Positions 1 to 7,037 of a stretch of DNA of 8,030 nt are shown here, one piece after another. The notes beneath the pieces are model-generated. The model worked only from the letters and a program-made list of their open reading frames with translations, was not told where the DNA came from and ran no database searches. The stretch spans positions 1 through 8,030 of the forward strand of contig QGVD01000108.1 of NCBI GenBank assembly GCA_003242685.1. Direction: 5' to 3'. The position numbers and the translations under genes were made by a program. The stretch comes from Pseudomonadota bacterium. GTDB lineage: Bacteria > Pseudomonadota > Gammaproteobacteria > Steroidobacterales > Steroidobacteraceae. Numbering within the stretch: position 1 is the first letter of the stretch; each line of letters starts with the position of its first letter.

Positions 1-2694
1 CCAGGTTGGGGCGATGGAGAGGGCACCGTTGGGGGCCCCGTCTGGACCGCGCAGCGGGGAATAGACGAAGTTGAAGTACAGGGTCTCGACGCTGCCATCG
101 GGCCGCAGCAGAGGTGACGGCGTTTCCTTGCTCTCGCACGGGCTGCCCGTGGCGTACACCTGCTCGAGCATGCGCGCGAACGCCTGACCGTGAAGCTCCG
201 GCATGACCTCGAACAGCGGGCGATCCGTCACCTCCTCCGCAGTTTTTCCCCAGACCCGGCAGGCGGCGTCGTTCGCGAGCTCGACGATGTACTGCGGCCC
301 GCGGAGGATCGCACAGGGGTTCGCCGCCTGAGTGAAGAGCGCCCGGAAGTCCTCGCGCTGCAGAGCCGCGATCCTGAGAGCGAGCGCTTCGCGCTCCGCC
401 GCTCGTGCCCGCTCGATCGCGATCTGTGCGCGGGCGCGCGCAAGCGCAAGCTGCGATTTCACACGCGCAACGAGCTCCCGTGCGCTGAAGGGCTTGACGA
501 GGTAGTCGTCCGCGCCCCGCTCGAGCCCTGCGATCCGCGCCGTCTCGTCCGCCCGCGCGGAAAGCATCACGACGGGCAGATCGGCGAGCTGCGGGTCCTG
601 GCGAATCGCCCGCAGCAGGCCGAGGCCGTCGAGCTGCGGCATCATGACGTCGGCAATGACGAGATCGGGCCGCTGTGCACGGATCGCCTCGAGCGCCGCC
701 TTCCCGTCCGCCACCGCCTGCACGTTCCACCAGGGATCGAGCAGACGCTGTACGTAGGCGCGCATGTCGGCGTTGTCGTCGGCGAGGAGAATGCGGGCTC
801 CCTCGAAGCCCATCGGCTCCACGGCGAGCTCGCCGGCGACCGGGGGCTCGAGATGCTCTGTTTCCGGCAGCCAGCGCAGCGCCTCCTCGACGAAGGCCGC
901 GGCGCGGATCGAGGTCGAAGCGAGTGTGCGAGGCGCCTGAATGCGCTCGGGCGGCAGATGCGCCGACCCGCGGGGAATGGACACGGCGAACGTCGTGCCG
1001 ACGCCCGGCTCACTTTCGGCACGGATGCGCCCGCCGTGCAGCTTCACCAGCTCCTGTACGAGCGAAAGCCCGATGCCGCTGCCCTCGTGCGTGCGGCTCC
1101 TCTGCCCATCGATGCGATAGAAGCGATCGAAGAGTTTCGGCAGCTCCTCCGCAGGAATGCCGACTCCCGTGTCGCGAACGGTGAGAACGACGGTGTCGTC
1201 CTTCGCTTCCAGCCGGACTTCGATCTCACCCTCGAAGGTGAACTTGAATGCGTTCGAGAGCAGGTTGAGGACGATCTTCTCCCACATGTCCCGGTCGACG
1301 TACACGGGCTCGGGGAGCGGTGGACAGTCGATGCGCAACGCGAGGCCCGCACGCTCACACGCGGAGCGGAAGTTGCTCGCGAGGTCAGCGGTGAGCGCCG
1401 CGAGATCCGTCGGCTCGTAGACCGCCTGGATGCGGCCCGCCTCTACCCTGCTGAAATCGAGAAGCGTGTTGACGAGCTTCAGGAGCCGCAGCGTGTTGCG
1501 GTGGGCGATGGAGAGCTCCGCATGTTCTCTGCTCTCGGGGTTCGCGCGCTTCAGAGCTTCTTCCAGCGGCCCGAGGATCAGTGTCAGAGGCGTCCGGAAC
1601 TCGTGACTCACGTTCGAGAAGAACGCCGTCTTCGCACGATCGAGCGCGGCGAGCATCTCGAGCCGTTTGTGCTCGTCCTCGGAGCGCCGCGCGTTCGAGA
1701 TCGCGCTCCCGATGCTCGCGCCCACCATGCGCAGGAAGTCGAGATAGTCGCCGTCGAGCCGGCGCCTCGGGCTCACGCCTGCGATCAGATGGCCGAGCGG
1801 CGGATCGCCGGCGGCGGCCAGCGGCACGACCACGACCTGGCGGATGGGCTCGGGCCACGGTCCCGCGTGCAGCGCGCCCAAGGGCTCGAGCTGCTCGCCG
1901 GTGAGCACGGTCACAGCGGCAGGAGTCGGCCAGCGCGCGATCCCGGCAGCACTGAGTGCAGGCGGTGCCGCGAAGCTATTGGGGTCCAGCCCCGTGCGCA
2001 GGACGAGTCGCTCACTCCTGCCCGATTCTTCCGGCGCGTATACCAGAGCGAAGGGAATATCCTCCGCGTACCGTGCCAGCACTTCTTCCGCTGCCGCGTA
2101 CACCTCCGCGACGCTTCGCGCGCGGTGCGGGATGTTGCCGAGGTCGCGCAATGCACGGAGCCGGCGCTCTCCGATCACGCGGCGTGTCGTCTCGTTGACG
2201 ATGCAGAACACGCCCTGGACACGTCCCGACTCGTCGCGGACCGGGTCGTAGGAGATGTCGAAGTACGTCTCCTCGCGATACCCGTGGCGCTCCATGAAGA
2301 AGGGCCGGTCCTGCGCCCAGAAGGCCTCGCCGGTGGCGCGGACGCTCTCGAACATCTCCTGGAGCCCGACCCACCACAGCTCGTCCCAGGCTTCGCGGAT
2401 GGGCTTTCCGAGCGCGGCGGGGTGCTTGGCGCCCAGAACGGGACGGTAGGCGTCGTTGTAGAGCGTGATCAGCTCGTCGCCCCAGAAGAGAGCGATCTGC
2501 GCCTTGGAGGGCAGAAGGATGCTGAGGGCGCTGCGCAGGCTCTGCGGCCACTGGGACATCGGTCCAAGGGGAGTCTTCGACCAGTCCTTGGCACGGATGA
2601 GCGCGCCCATCTCTCCGCCACCGACGATGAAATCCTCGGGCCGGGGCGCTCTGGGCCGGCCCCGCGGCTCGTCCATGACAGGCAGCTCGCCCAT
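1..2694 (-). CDS. Hybrid sensor histidine kinase (PAS-GAF-HisKA-HATPase-REC-PAS), C-terminus cut by window edge
   Basis: Translation gives 898 codons from the ATG at 2694 to the window edge with no stop. Seen, in order: a PAS-like domain at about residues 45-175, beginning with the family signature GALIRAKDWS...TPLGP; a GAF-like region at about 190-335; HisKA with H-box VSHEFRTPL (phospho-acceptor His364); HATPase_c with N-box NLLSNAFKFT, G1 box RDTGVGIP, F box LFDRFYRI and G2 box GSGIGLSLV; a REC domain at about 632-748 with acidic pair Asp639-Asp640, phospho-acceptor Asp682 (ADVMMP) and Lys734 (LVKPF); an Ala/Arg/Glu-rich coiled coil at about 748-780; and a second PAS beginning near 783. 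There is no signal peptide or membrane helix, so it should be a cytoplasmic sensor that autophosphorylates and passes phosphate to its own REC. Proteins with PAS after REC often carry a second kinase module, so the missing part may hold one (inference). The start is uncertain: no good Shine-Dalgarno precedes the ATG at 2694, and Met7 (2676) is an alternative. The ligand is unknown. Confidence 0.93.
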   Translation of the reverse strand, partial: MGELPVMDEPRGRPRAPRPEDFIVGGGEMGALIRAKDWSKTPLGPMSQWPQSLRSALSILLPSKAQIALFWGDELITLYNDAYRPVLGAKHPAALGKPIREAWDELWWVGLQEMFESVRATGEAFWAQDRPFFMERHGYREETYFDISYDPVRDESGRVQGVFCIVNETTRRVIGERRLRALRDLGNIPHRARSVAEVYAAAEEVLARYAEDIPFALVYAPEESGRSERLVLRTGLDPNSFAAPPALSAAGIARWPTPAAVTVLTGEQLEPLGALHAGPWPEPIRQVVVVPLAAAGDPPLGHLIAGVSPRRRLDGDYLDFLRMVGASIGSAISNARRSEDEHKRLEMLAALDRAKTAFFSNVSHEFRTPLTLILGPLEEALKRANPESREHAELSIAHRNTLRLLKLVNTLLDFSRVEAGRIQAVYEPTDLAALTADLASNFRSACERAGLALRIDCPPLPEPVYVDRDMWEKIVLNLLSNAFKFTFEGEIEVRLEAKDDTVVLTVRDTGVGIPAEELPKLFDRFYRIDGQRSRTHEGSGIGLSLVQELVKLHGGRIRAESEPGVGTTFAVSIPRGSAHLPPERIQAPRTLASTSIRAAAFVEEALRWLPETEHLEPPVAGELAVEPMGFEGARILLADDNADMRAYVQRLLDPWWNVQAVADGKAALEAIRAQRPDLVIADVMMPQLDGLGLLRAIRQDPQLADLPVVMLSARADETARIAGLERGADDYLVKPFSARELVARVKSQLALARARAQIAIERARAAEREALALRIAALQREDFRALFTQAANPCAILRGPQYIVELANDAACRVWGKTAEEVTDRPLFEVMPELHGQAFARMLEQVYATGSPCESKETPSPLLRPDGSVETLYFNFVYSPLRGPDGAPNGALSIAPTW

Positions 2695-2845
2695 TACAGG
2701 CCGCGACCGTGTGCGTCGGGAGCTGCGTAGACGGGCGATGGATCGCAGGATGGATTGAATTGCGTCATCGTGTATGCCGGAGCGCTCTGGCGCCCCGGTG
2801 CTTCTTTTCGGCCCCCAACGAAGGCGCAGGTGGTCCCCCAGACCC

Positions 2846-2987
2846 GGTGCCGCCCCCCTGGCTGGAATTGCCGTGGGCACGACTTGGGTGAACGCGGGCG
2901 GGCGCGCCTTGGCGGATGTTTTTGCAAGACCCGTACCAAGCGTGACAGGTGCCGAAAAGCCCCCTTCAGCGGTACTCGGCTGGAATT
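2846..2987 (+). repeat. Degenerate repeated block (GGTGCCG ... CCCCCT ... GGCTGGAATT)
   Basis: The same three short blocks occur twice in the same order. Copy 1 spans 2846-2869 and is compact: GGTGCCG, CCCCCCT, then GGCTGGAATT. Copy 2 spans 2948-2987 with the blocks GGTGCCG (2948-2954), GCCCCCT (2959-2965) and GGCTGGAATT (2978-2987) pushed apart by insertions. The shared 10-mer starts are 118 bases apart. This may be an eroded duplication or a pair of protein-binding sites; chance is also possible. Confidence 0.35.
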
Positions 2988-2992
2988 TTTTT
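2965..2992 (+). terminator. Possible weak intrinsic terminator or attenuator
   Basis: TTCAGC at 2965-2970 pairs with GCTGGAA at 2979-2985 (six pairs, one bulged G) around an eight-base loop, and seven T follow at 2986-2992. In the plus direction this has the shape of a weak rho-independent terminator. It lies about 150 bases before the YvlD-like gene, where no plus-strand gene ends, so it could stop stray transcription or act in a leader RNA. The stem is short and imperfect. Confidence 0.28.
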
Positions 2993-3009
2993 CAGAGCGG
3001 GCGTTTCCC

Positions 3010-3060
3010 CTGGCAAATCCTGCCAGTCATGCTCACGACCGGCTCCCGGGGCGACCCCGG
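3010..3060 (+). repeat. Two small perfect hairpins upstream of the YvlD-like gene
   Basis: CTGGCA (3010-3015) pairs with TGCCAG (3021-3026) around a five-base loop. CCGGGG (3046-3051) pairs with CCCCGG (3055-3060) around a three-base loop CGA. Both lie 80-130 bases before the YvlD-like start codon. They could fold in a 5' leader or, for the first, mark an operator; no function can be assigned. Confidence 0.4.
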
Positions 3061-3125
3061 CAGGCTGGGCTGTTTCGACGCGGCAGGAATCCCGGTACGC
3101 TCGCGACCCTGCGTCAACGCCAAAC

Positions 3126-3132
3126 GGGGGAA
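3126..3132 (+). promoter_or_regulatory. Ribosome binding site of the YvlD-like gene
   Basis: GGGGGAA lies seven bases before the ATG at 3140. It decides the start: the same frame stays open upstream to an ATG at 2774, but that part has no Shine-Dalgarno and no family similarity. Confidence 0.65.
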
Positions 3133-3139
3133 CTGCGCG

Positions 3140-3496
3140 ATGGACCTTCTGCTGTCCTGGTTGATCCTGAGTCTCGCCGTCTGGGTCACCGCGGCAGTGC
3201 TGCCGGGATTCCACGTCAAGAACTTCGGCAGCGCGCTCCTCATCGCCGCGATCTTCGGTGTGCTGAACTACGTGCTCGGCCTGGTGCTCTTCTGGATCAT
3301 CGGCATCGCGACCCTCGGCATCGGGCTGATCCTGTCGTTCGTCACGCGCTGGATCGTCGACGCGATCCTTCTGAAGCTCACCGACCGCCTGACCGATCAC
3401 CTCACGATCGACAGCTTCTGGTGGGCGTTGGGCGGTGCGCTGATGATGTCCGCCATCGGCACCGTGGGTGAGAAGCTCGTGAGTTCAGTGTTCTGA
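3140..3496 (+). CDS. Phage holin family 4 (YvlD-like) small integral membrane protein
   Basis: A 118-residue hydrophobic protein of the size and pattern of the Phage_holin_4_2/YvlD family (Pfam PF04020). Four membrane segments are visible at about residues 3-22, 31-51, 52-71 and 94-112. A short polar stretch (KLTDRLTDHLTIDSF, about 79-93) lies between the third and fourth, a layout typical of the family, as is the early LPGFHVKNFGSALLIA stretch. Despite the holin name, most members are chromosomal inner-membrane proteins of unknown function, and no phage genes flank it. The gene is monocistronic: it diverges from the kinase and converges on the receptor gene. The start at 3140 is supported by a GGGGGAA ribosome binding site. 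Family assignment is from recalled sequence pattern. Confidence 0.88.
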   Translation: MDLLLSWLILSLAVWVTAAVLPGFHVKNFGSALLIAAIFGVLNYVLGLVLFWIIGIATLGIGLILSFVTRWIVDAILLKLTDRLTDHLTIDSFWWALGGALMMSAIGTVGEKLVSSVF

Positions 3497-3541
3497 GCGA
3501 GCCGTTTCAAACAGAACACAGCCGCCTGTTTCGGTCGCTCA
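3494..3541. terminator. Long inverted repeat overlapping the YvlD-like stop codon
   Basis: TGAGCGA at 3494-3500, which includes the TGA stop, pairs perfectly with TCGCTCA at 3535-3541. Inside it AAACAG (3509-3514) pairs with CTGTTT (3526-3531), leaving an asymmetric internal loop. There is no T-tract on either strand, so this is not a classical intrinsic terminator. It lies where the two convergent transcripts meet and may end transcription or protect the 3' end. Confidence 0.45.
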
Positions 3542-3582
3542 CTGTCGCTGATTAGCCGAGTTCGAATCTGCACGGCTGCGCG

Positions 3583-3626
3583 GAGGCGGGCCGACCGCGC
3601 TGCAATTTTCGGTGCCGGCCCGCCTC
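3583..3626. terminator. GC-rich 11-bp inverted repeat just past the receptor stop codon
   Basis: GAGGCGGGCCG (3583-3593) is a perfect complement of CGGCCCGCCTC (3616-3626), an 11-pair GC-rich stem with a 22-base loop in which ACCG and CGGT can also pair. It begins nine bases after the receptor stop (3635) in the minus direction. No T-run follows on either strand, so termination would be non-canonical or Rho-assisted. It probably marks the 3' end of the receptor mRNA. Confidence 0.55.
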
Positions 3627-3634
3627 GGACGAGC

Positions 3635-6508
3635 TCAGTAGTTGAAGCGTACTCCGAGCCGGTACGTCCTCCCGAGCGGGTCGAAGAGAATCGTATTCGT
3701 TCCTGCGCCGTTGGCCGGCGAGACGGGCGGCTTGCGGTCCAGGGCGTTGTACACCGCACCGAAGAGCTCGATCTCGGTACCGGAGATTTCGAGCAGCCTG
3801 TAGCGGCCGGAGAGGTTGAAGTACAGCCGTCCGTCGACGCGGTTGGTGCTGATGCTGTTCGGCAGAGTGTGGCTGTAGCCGGGATCCTCCGGGCCGATCA
3901 GCGTCGCGTCGTACTTGCCTTTGGGGATATAGCGGCTCTCCACCGTGAGCGAGAACGGTCCGCGATGCCAGGTGACCGTGCCGTTTGCGGTCCAGCGCGG
4001 CAGTCCCGGCGTGGCGCCGGTCTGCACACCGGTCTGTCCGGCGCGATTGGTGGGACCGACGGAATCGATCGTGATCAGGTCCTTCACGTAGGTGCCGAGC
4101 AGCCGGAAGCTCAGCGTGCCCCAGCTGCGCGGCTGCAGCCGGTAATCGAGCTCGAGGTCCGCGCCGCGCGCGATGAGCTGATCGAGATTGAGCCACGGGT
4201 TGCGCATCTCGATGATGAGGCCGGTTTCGTCCCGCGTGATCAGCGAGCAGAACTCCGCCACGCCCTGTGCGCAACGGTCGACGATGGTCTGCGCGCCCAC
4301 CGAGGTGATCGCATCGGCGAGCTCGATGTCGAACCAGTCGAGTGACACGCGCAGACCGCCGAAGGACGTGCCGTCCGGAGTCCACACGACACCGACCGTC
4401 CAGGTGTCGGCCACTTCAGGCTTGAGGTCCGGGTTCCCGCCGGTGAAGACGCGCGGCAGGCCGTTGAGTCCGGTCAGCGGATCCGTGATGCGCGAGAACG
4501 CCGCCGAGGTCGCCCCGAAGAGCTCCTGGACATTCGGGGCGCGGATGTCACGCGAACGCGTGGCACGCAGGCGCACCGTATCGACCGGCTCGTACACCAC
4601 ACCGAGCTTCCACGTCTCGACGCTGCCGCTCGTGCTGTAGTCCGTGAGGCGCAGCGCGCCGTTGAGCTCGAGCGAATGTGCAAGGGCGGCATCGCTCAGC
4701 AGGGGAACGGCGGTCTCGACATAGGCTTCCTTCACTTCCACCTTGCCATCGATCGCCTGGCCGTTGCCCACGTACCAGCCGTTCGCTTGGGAGATCGGAT
4801 CGGCATCTCCCGAGATCGAGTCCCTGCGGTACTCGACACCGACCGCGAGAGGCACCGGACCTGCGCGCGTGGAGAAGATGTCGCCCTGCAGATTCAGGGC
4901 GAGAACGTGCTGCGTGTTGTCGGTGTTCTGCCACGCGGTGCCGTAGAGATACTCCTTCGCCTCTGGCGAGAACTGATACTCGCCGAAGAGGTTCACCGGC
5001 TGGCAGCCGTTGTTCGGGTCGGTGAGTGTCGAGCGGCAGACGATCGAGCCGTCGGGTGCGCGCACGGCATCCACGGCGAGCGGCCAGCGTTCCTGAATGC
5101 GGTTGTTCTCGACGGTCTGCTCGTACCGGTTGTCGCCGTACTGGTAGTAGCCGTCCCAGCTCCACCGGTCGCCGAGGCTGCCTTCGAGACCCACAGCCAC
5201 GCGCCAGGTGCGAACGTCGTTGCGGTTGATCGCGAGCCCGAAATCGTCCCCCGAGCGGCCGAGCGTCAGGGTGGCGATGTCGTTCTCGATCATCGTCTGC
5301 CGGATGGACTCCGGCAGGAAGGCGTTGTCCTGGCGGATCGTGATCGCGGTATCGCGAGTCTGCGCGCCGTTGCCGCGCGCCTGGACCCGCCCGATCGAGA
5401 GGTCGGCGAACGCCCGCAGCGTGTCCGTGACGTCGAAGTTGGACCGTCCGAATATCGCGAAGCGCTTCACGGGCGCCGCAAGCAGGGGCGCGGACTGGAA
5501 GGCGTTGACGCCGTGGCCATCGCCGCCGCTCATGAAGAAGGGCCCGGGCAGAATGCCGTACTCGTACGGCGCGGGCGTCCCGTCCGCCAGGAACTGAGTG
5601 CCGCGCAGGATCGCCGGCGCGTTGATCAGCCCTCCGGGCGTGAACGTGGCGCCGTGCAGATGCGGCAGACGGACCAGCGCGGGCATACCATTGGTGAGGC
5701 GATCGGGGTTGTTGAAGTTCGCCCACTCTTCGGCGCACCAGTCGCGGCTGTAGCAGTTGCCGGCGCCATCCGCGTCGGAAAACTCACCGCCGACGATGAC
5801 GTGACCGCGTCCGTCGGCGAACGGCATGCCGCCCGCCAGGGAGAACTGTATCTCCCCGTTGTCGCCTTCCTCCGTCTCGCTATACGACGACTGGCCCTTG
5901 AGTCCGGAGAGGTTCTCGTCGAGCAGGATGTTGACCACACCCGCCACCGCGTCCGAGCCGTACGCGGCCGATGCGCCGCCCGTGACGACCTCGATGCGGT
6001 CGATCAGCATCGCCGGAATCAGGTTGACGTCGACGGTGCCTCGCGAGGAGCTCGGCACGAAGCGCCGTCCGTTGACGAGTACCAGCGTCCGCGAGGCGCC
6101 GAGACCGCGCAGATCGAGCGTCCGCGCCCCGATGCTCGAGGCGCTCAGGAACGAAGTCGACGGAGAATGCGTGGCACGGAACGCCGGGAGCTGATTCAGC
6201 GCATCGCCGACGTTGATGACGCCGAGCTGCTCGATGCGCTCGCTGCCGACCACCGTGACGGGAGTCGGCGCGGTGAAACCGGAGCGCTGGATGCGCGAAC
6301 CGCTGACGATGACTTCGGAGATCGCGCCCTCTTCGCTCACACCATCGCCGCCGCTTGCCGTCGCCGCGTCGGAGGTATCTGTGTCACCCGCAGCTGCCCC
6401 CGCGGCAGCGGAGCCGAGGAGCACCGACAGCAGTGCAAGGCGCACGCCCTCCCGGACGGCACGGCTGACTCGGATCTTCGACGACTGCGGCTTCGACGCA
6501 CTCTCCAT
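3635..6508 (-). CDS. TonB-dependent outer-membrane receptor
   Basis: A complete 957-residue receptor importing an unidentified substrate with TonB-ExbBD energy. Seen: a basic N-region (KIRVSRAVR) and hydrophobic core LALLSVLLG followed by small residues, an export signal ending near residue 35-41; a TonB-box-like stretch ISEVIVSGSRI at about 63-73; a plug at about 80-195 with the usual pattern (TPVTVVGSERIEQLG, LDLRGLGASRTLVLVNGRR, IDRIEVVTGGASAAYGSDAV, VNILL); then a long barrel ending in RLGVRFNY with the terminal aromatic residue expected for BAM-assisted insertion. Cysteine pairs CYSRDWC (252/258), CRSTLTDPNNGC and CAQGVAEFC probably sit in loops. This matches the large receptor subfamily common in Steroidobacter, sphingomonads and caulobacters. 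The start at 6508 is preferred over 6523 because GGGGAGGGGA immediately precedes it; the upstream ATG would add five residues (MGRGF). No neighbouring enzyme hints at the substrate. Confidence 0.95.
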   Translation of the reverse strand: MESASKPQSSKIRVSRAVREGVRLALLSVLLGSAAAGAAAGDTDTSDAATASGGDGVSEEGAISEVIVSGSRIQRSGFTAPTPVTVVGSERIEQLGVINVGDALNQLPAFRATHSPSTSFLSASSIGARTLDLRGLGASRTLVLVNGRRFVPSSSRGTVDVNLIPAMLIDRIEVVTGGASAAYGSDAVAGVVNILLDENLSGLKGQSSYSETEEGDNGEIQFSLAGGMPFADGRGHVIVGGEFSDADGAGNCYSRDWCAEEWANFNNPDRLTNGMPALVRLPHLHGATFTPGGLINAPAILRGTQFLADGTPAPYEYGILPGPFFMSGGDGHGVNAFQSAPLLAAPVKRFAIFGRSNFDVTDTLRAFADLSIGRVQARGNGAQTRDTAITIRQDNAFLPESIRQTMIENDIATLTLGRSGDDFGLAINRNDVRTWRVAVGLEGSLGDRWSWDGYYQYGDNRYEQTVENNRIQERWPLAVDAVRAPDGSIVCRSTLTDPNNGCQPVNLFGEYQFSPEAKEYLYGTAWQNTDNTQHVLALNLQGDIFSTRAGPVPLAVGVEYRRDSISGDADPISQANGWYVGNGQAIDGKVEVKEAYVETAVPLLSDAALAHSLELNGALRLTDYSTSGSVETWKLGVVYEPVDTVRLRATRSRDIRAPNVQELFGATSAAFSRITDPLTGLNGLPRVFTGGNPDLKPEVADTWTVGVVWTPDGTSFGGLRVSLDWFDIELADAITSVGAQTIVDRCAQGVAEFCSLITRDETGLIIEMRNPWLNLDQLIARGADLELDYRLQPRSWGTLSFRLLGTYVKDLITIDSVGPTNRAGQTGVQTGATPGLPRWTANGTVTWHRGPFSLTVESRYIPKGKYDATLIGPEDPGYSHTLPNSISTNRVDGRLYFNLSGRYRLLEISGTEIELFGAVYNALDRKPPVSPANGAGTNTILFDPLGRTYRLGVRFNY

Positions 6509-6511
6509 GAA

Positions 6512-6521
6512 TCCCCTCCCC
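6512..6521 (-). promoter_or_regulatory. Ribosome binding site of the TonB-dependent receptor
   Basis: Read on the minus strand, GGGGAGGGGA ends three bases before the ATG at 6508, with its GGAGG core at normal distance. This purine-rich site overlaps the alternative upstream ATG at 6523 and argues for initiation at 6508. Confidence 0.7.
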
Positions 6522-6540
6522 ATCGAACCGGATCGTGAAA

Positions 6541-6576
6541 AGTTGTCTCAGGCCAACGACAAGTTGTACCTGTCAA
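6541..6576 (-). promoter_or_regulatory. Possible operator/promoter region of the receptor gene
   Basis: On the minus strand ACAACT occurs twice (6567-6562 and 6546-6541), 21 bases apart, about two helical turns. An inverted repeat TTGTC/GACAA (6543-6547 and 6558-6562) overlaps it. A perfect -35 hexamer TTGACA lies at 6576-6571, but no good -10 follows at 16-18 bases. The arrangement could be an operator for a regulator of receptor expression; evidence is positional only. Confidence 0.3.
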
Positions 6577-6854
6577 CATGTAGCATTCTATGGACCCCGC
6601 TCGATATGCAATACCTGATGCTGGAAATCCAGGTTCCAGGCGGTGTTTCGCCCTTCAGCGTTTCGCTGTTCCGGCAGCCGAGCGCCTGCACCGGTCGCTC
6701 GCCATTCAGACGCGAATGGACGAGGAGCTTGCAGACCCGCGCCGGATGCGAACGCTGGCTATCTACAACGAGGACTACTGGAGACAGCCCCTCGCGCAGC
6801 AATCGCAACCGCCGACAGGACATCGCGCGGGCGCTGTTTGCAGGAGATCAAATG

Positions 6855-6875
6855 GGACATCGCGAGCCGATGTCC
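6855..6875 (+). promoter_or_regulatory. Perfect inverted repeat, possible upstream activator site
   Basis: GGACATCG (6855-6862) is followed by five bases and then CGATGTCC (6868-6875): eight perfect pairs. Its 10-base half GGACATCGCG is also present as a direct copy at 6818-6827. The centre lies about 199 bases upstream of the start point predicted from the sigma-54 promoter, a distance workable for an enhancer-binding protein. An RNA hairpin or chance palindrome are alternatives. Confidence 0.35.
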
Positions 6876-6946
6876 GCTGCTTATGATTCGTGGCAGTGAT
6901 CCCCACCTGCGGTACTGACTGGCAGCCTTCCGGCGCTGGTGTTGAG

Positions 6947-6959
6947 GACAAGCACTGTC
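6947..6959 (+). promoter_or_regulatory. GACA-N5-TGTC inverted repeat, possible upstream activator site
   Basis: GACA AGCAC TGTC is a 13-base inverted repeat centred about 111 bases upstream of the predicted sigma-54 start point, the usual position for an enhancer-binding activator. The inverted repeat at 6855-6875 contains the same GACA and TGTC arms with a wider spacer. The arms are short, so taken alone this is weak evidence. Confidence 0.32.
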
Positions 6960-7004
6960 GGAGAAATTGACAACAAGGCGCGTTTCGTCGGCAGACGCTT
7001 CATG

Positions 7005-7017
7005 CAAGTGGTTGATG
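7005..7017 (-). promoter_or_regulatory. IHF-like binding site
   Basis: The minus strand reads CATCAACCACTTG, matching the IHF consensus WATCAANNNNTTR at every defined position except the first. A purine-rich, A-containing stretch (GCAAAAGGGAAAG) lies alongside. It sits between the candidate activator sites and the -24/-12 promoter, centred near -53, where IHF commonly bends DNA at sigma-54 promoters. Confidence 0.4.
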
Positions 7018-7037
7018 GCAAAAGGGAAAGCTTCCGC

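Larger units (their letters stand above)
2695..3139. other. Divergent intergenic region between the kinase and YvlD-like genes
   Basis: These 445 bases should hold promoters for the minus-strand kinase and the plus-strand membrane protein gene. I see no recognisable protein on either strand: the open frames here give Arg/Pro-rich translations typical of random GC-rich DNA. The region contains an imperfect hairpin followed by seven T (2965-2992), two perfect small hairpins (3010-3026 and 3046-3060) and a degenerate repeated block (2846-2869 and 2948-2987). No convincing -35/-10 pair was found on either strand. Confidence 0.6.

Noticed and set aside
190..2730. An 846-codon open frame on the plus strand opposite the kinase
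   Set aside because: It is fully antisense to a kinase with every diagnostic motif intact. Its translation is Arg/Leu/Glu-rich with no recognisable domain, as expected for the antisense frame of GC-rich DNA.
2911..2925. Sigma-54-like GG...TTTTTGC element upstream of the YvlD-like gene
   Set aside because: The spacing is GG-N11-GC, not the obligatory N10, and the -24 side is poor.
2694..2939. An 81-codon minus-strand frame whose TAA overlaps the kinase ATG (TAATG)
   Set aside because: The overlap looks like translational coupling, but the product is Arg/Pro-rich with no recognisable features and there is no clear ribosome binding site. Chance is more likely.
2774..3139. N-terminal extension of the YvlD-like protein from an upstream ATG at 2774
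   Set aside because: The added 122 residues are unlike the family, which is about 110-125 residues in total, and only the ATG at 3140 has a good ribosome binding site.
4676..6538. A 620-codon open frame on the plus strand opposite the receptor
   Set aside because: Same explanation: antisense to a complete TonB-dependent receptor, low-complexity composition, no ribosome binding site and no recognisable domain.
6920..6935. Second GG-N10-GC element upstream of the PEP-CTERM gene
   Set aside because: It has TGGCAG at -24 but CGGC instead of TTGC at -12, and it lies among the candidate upstream sites. The element at 7038-7053 is far better.
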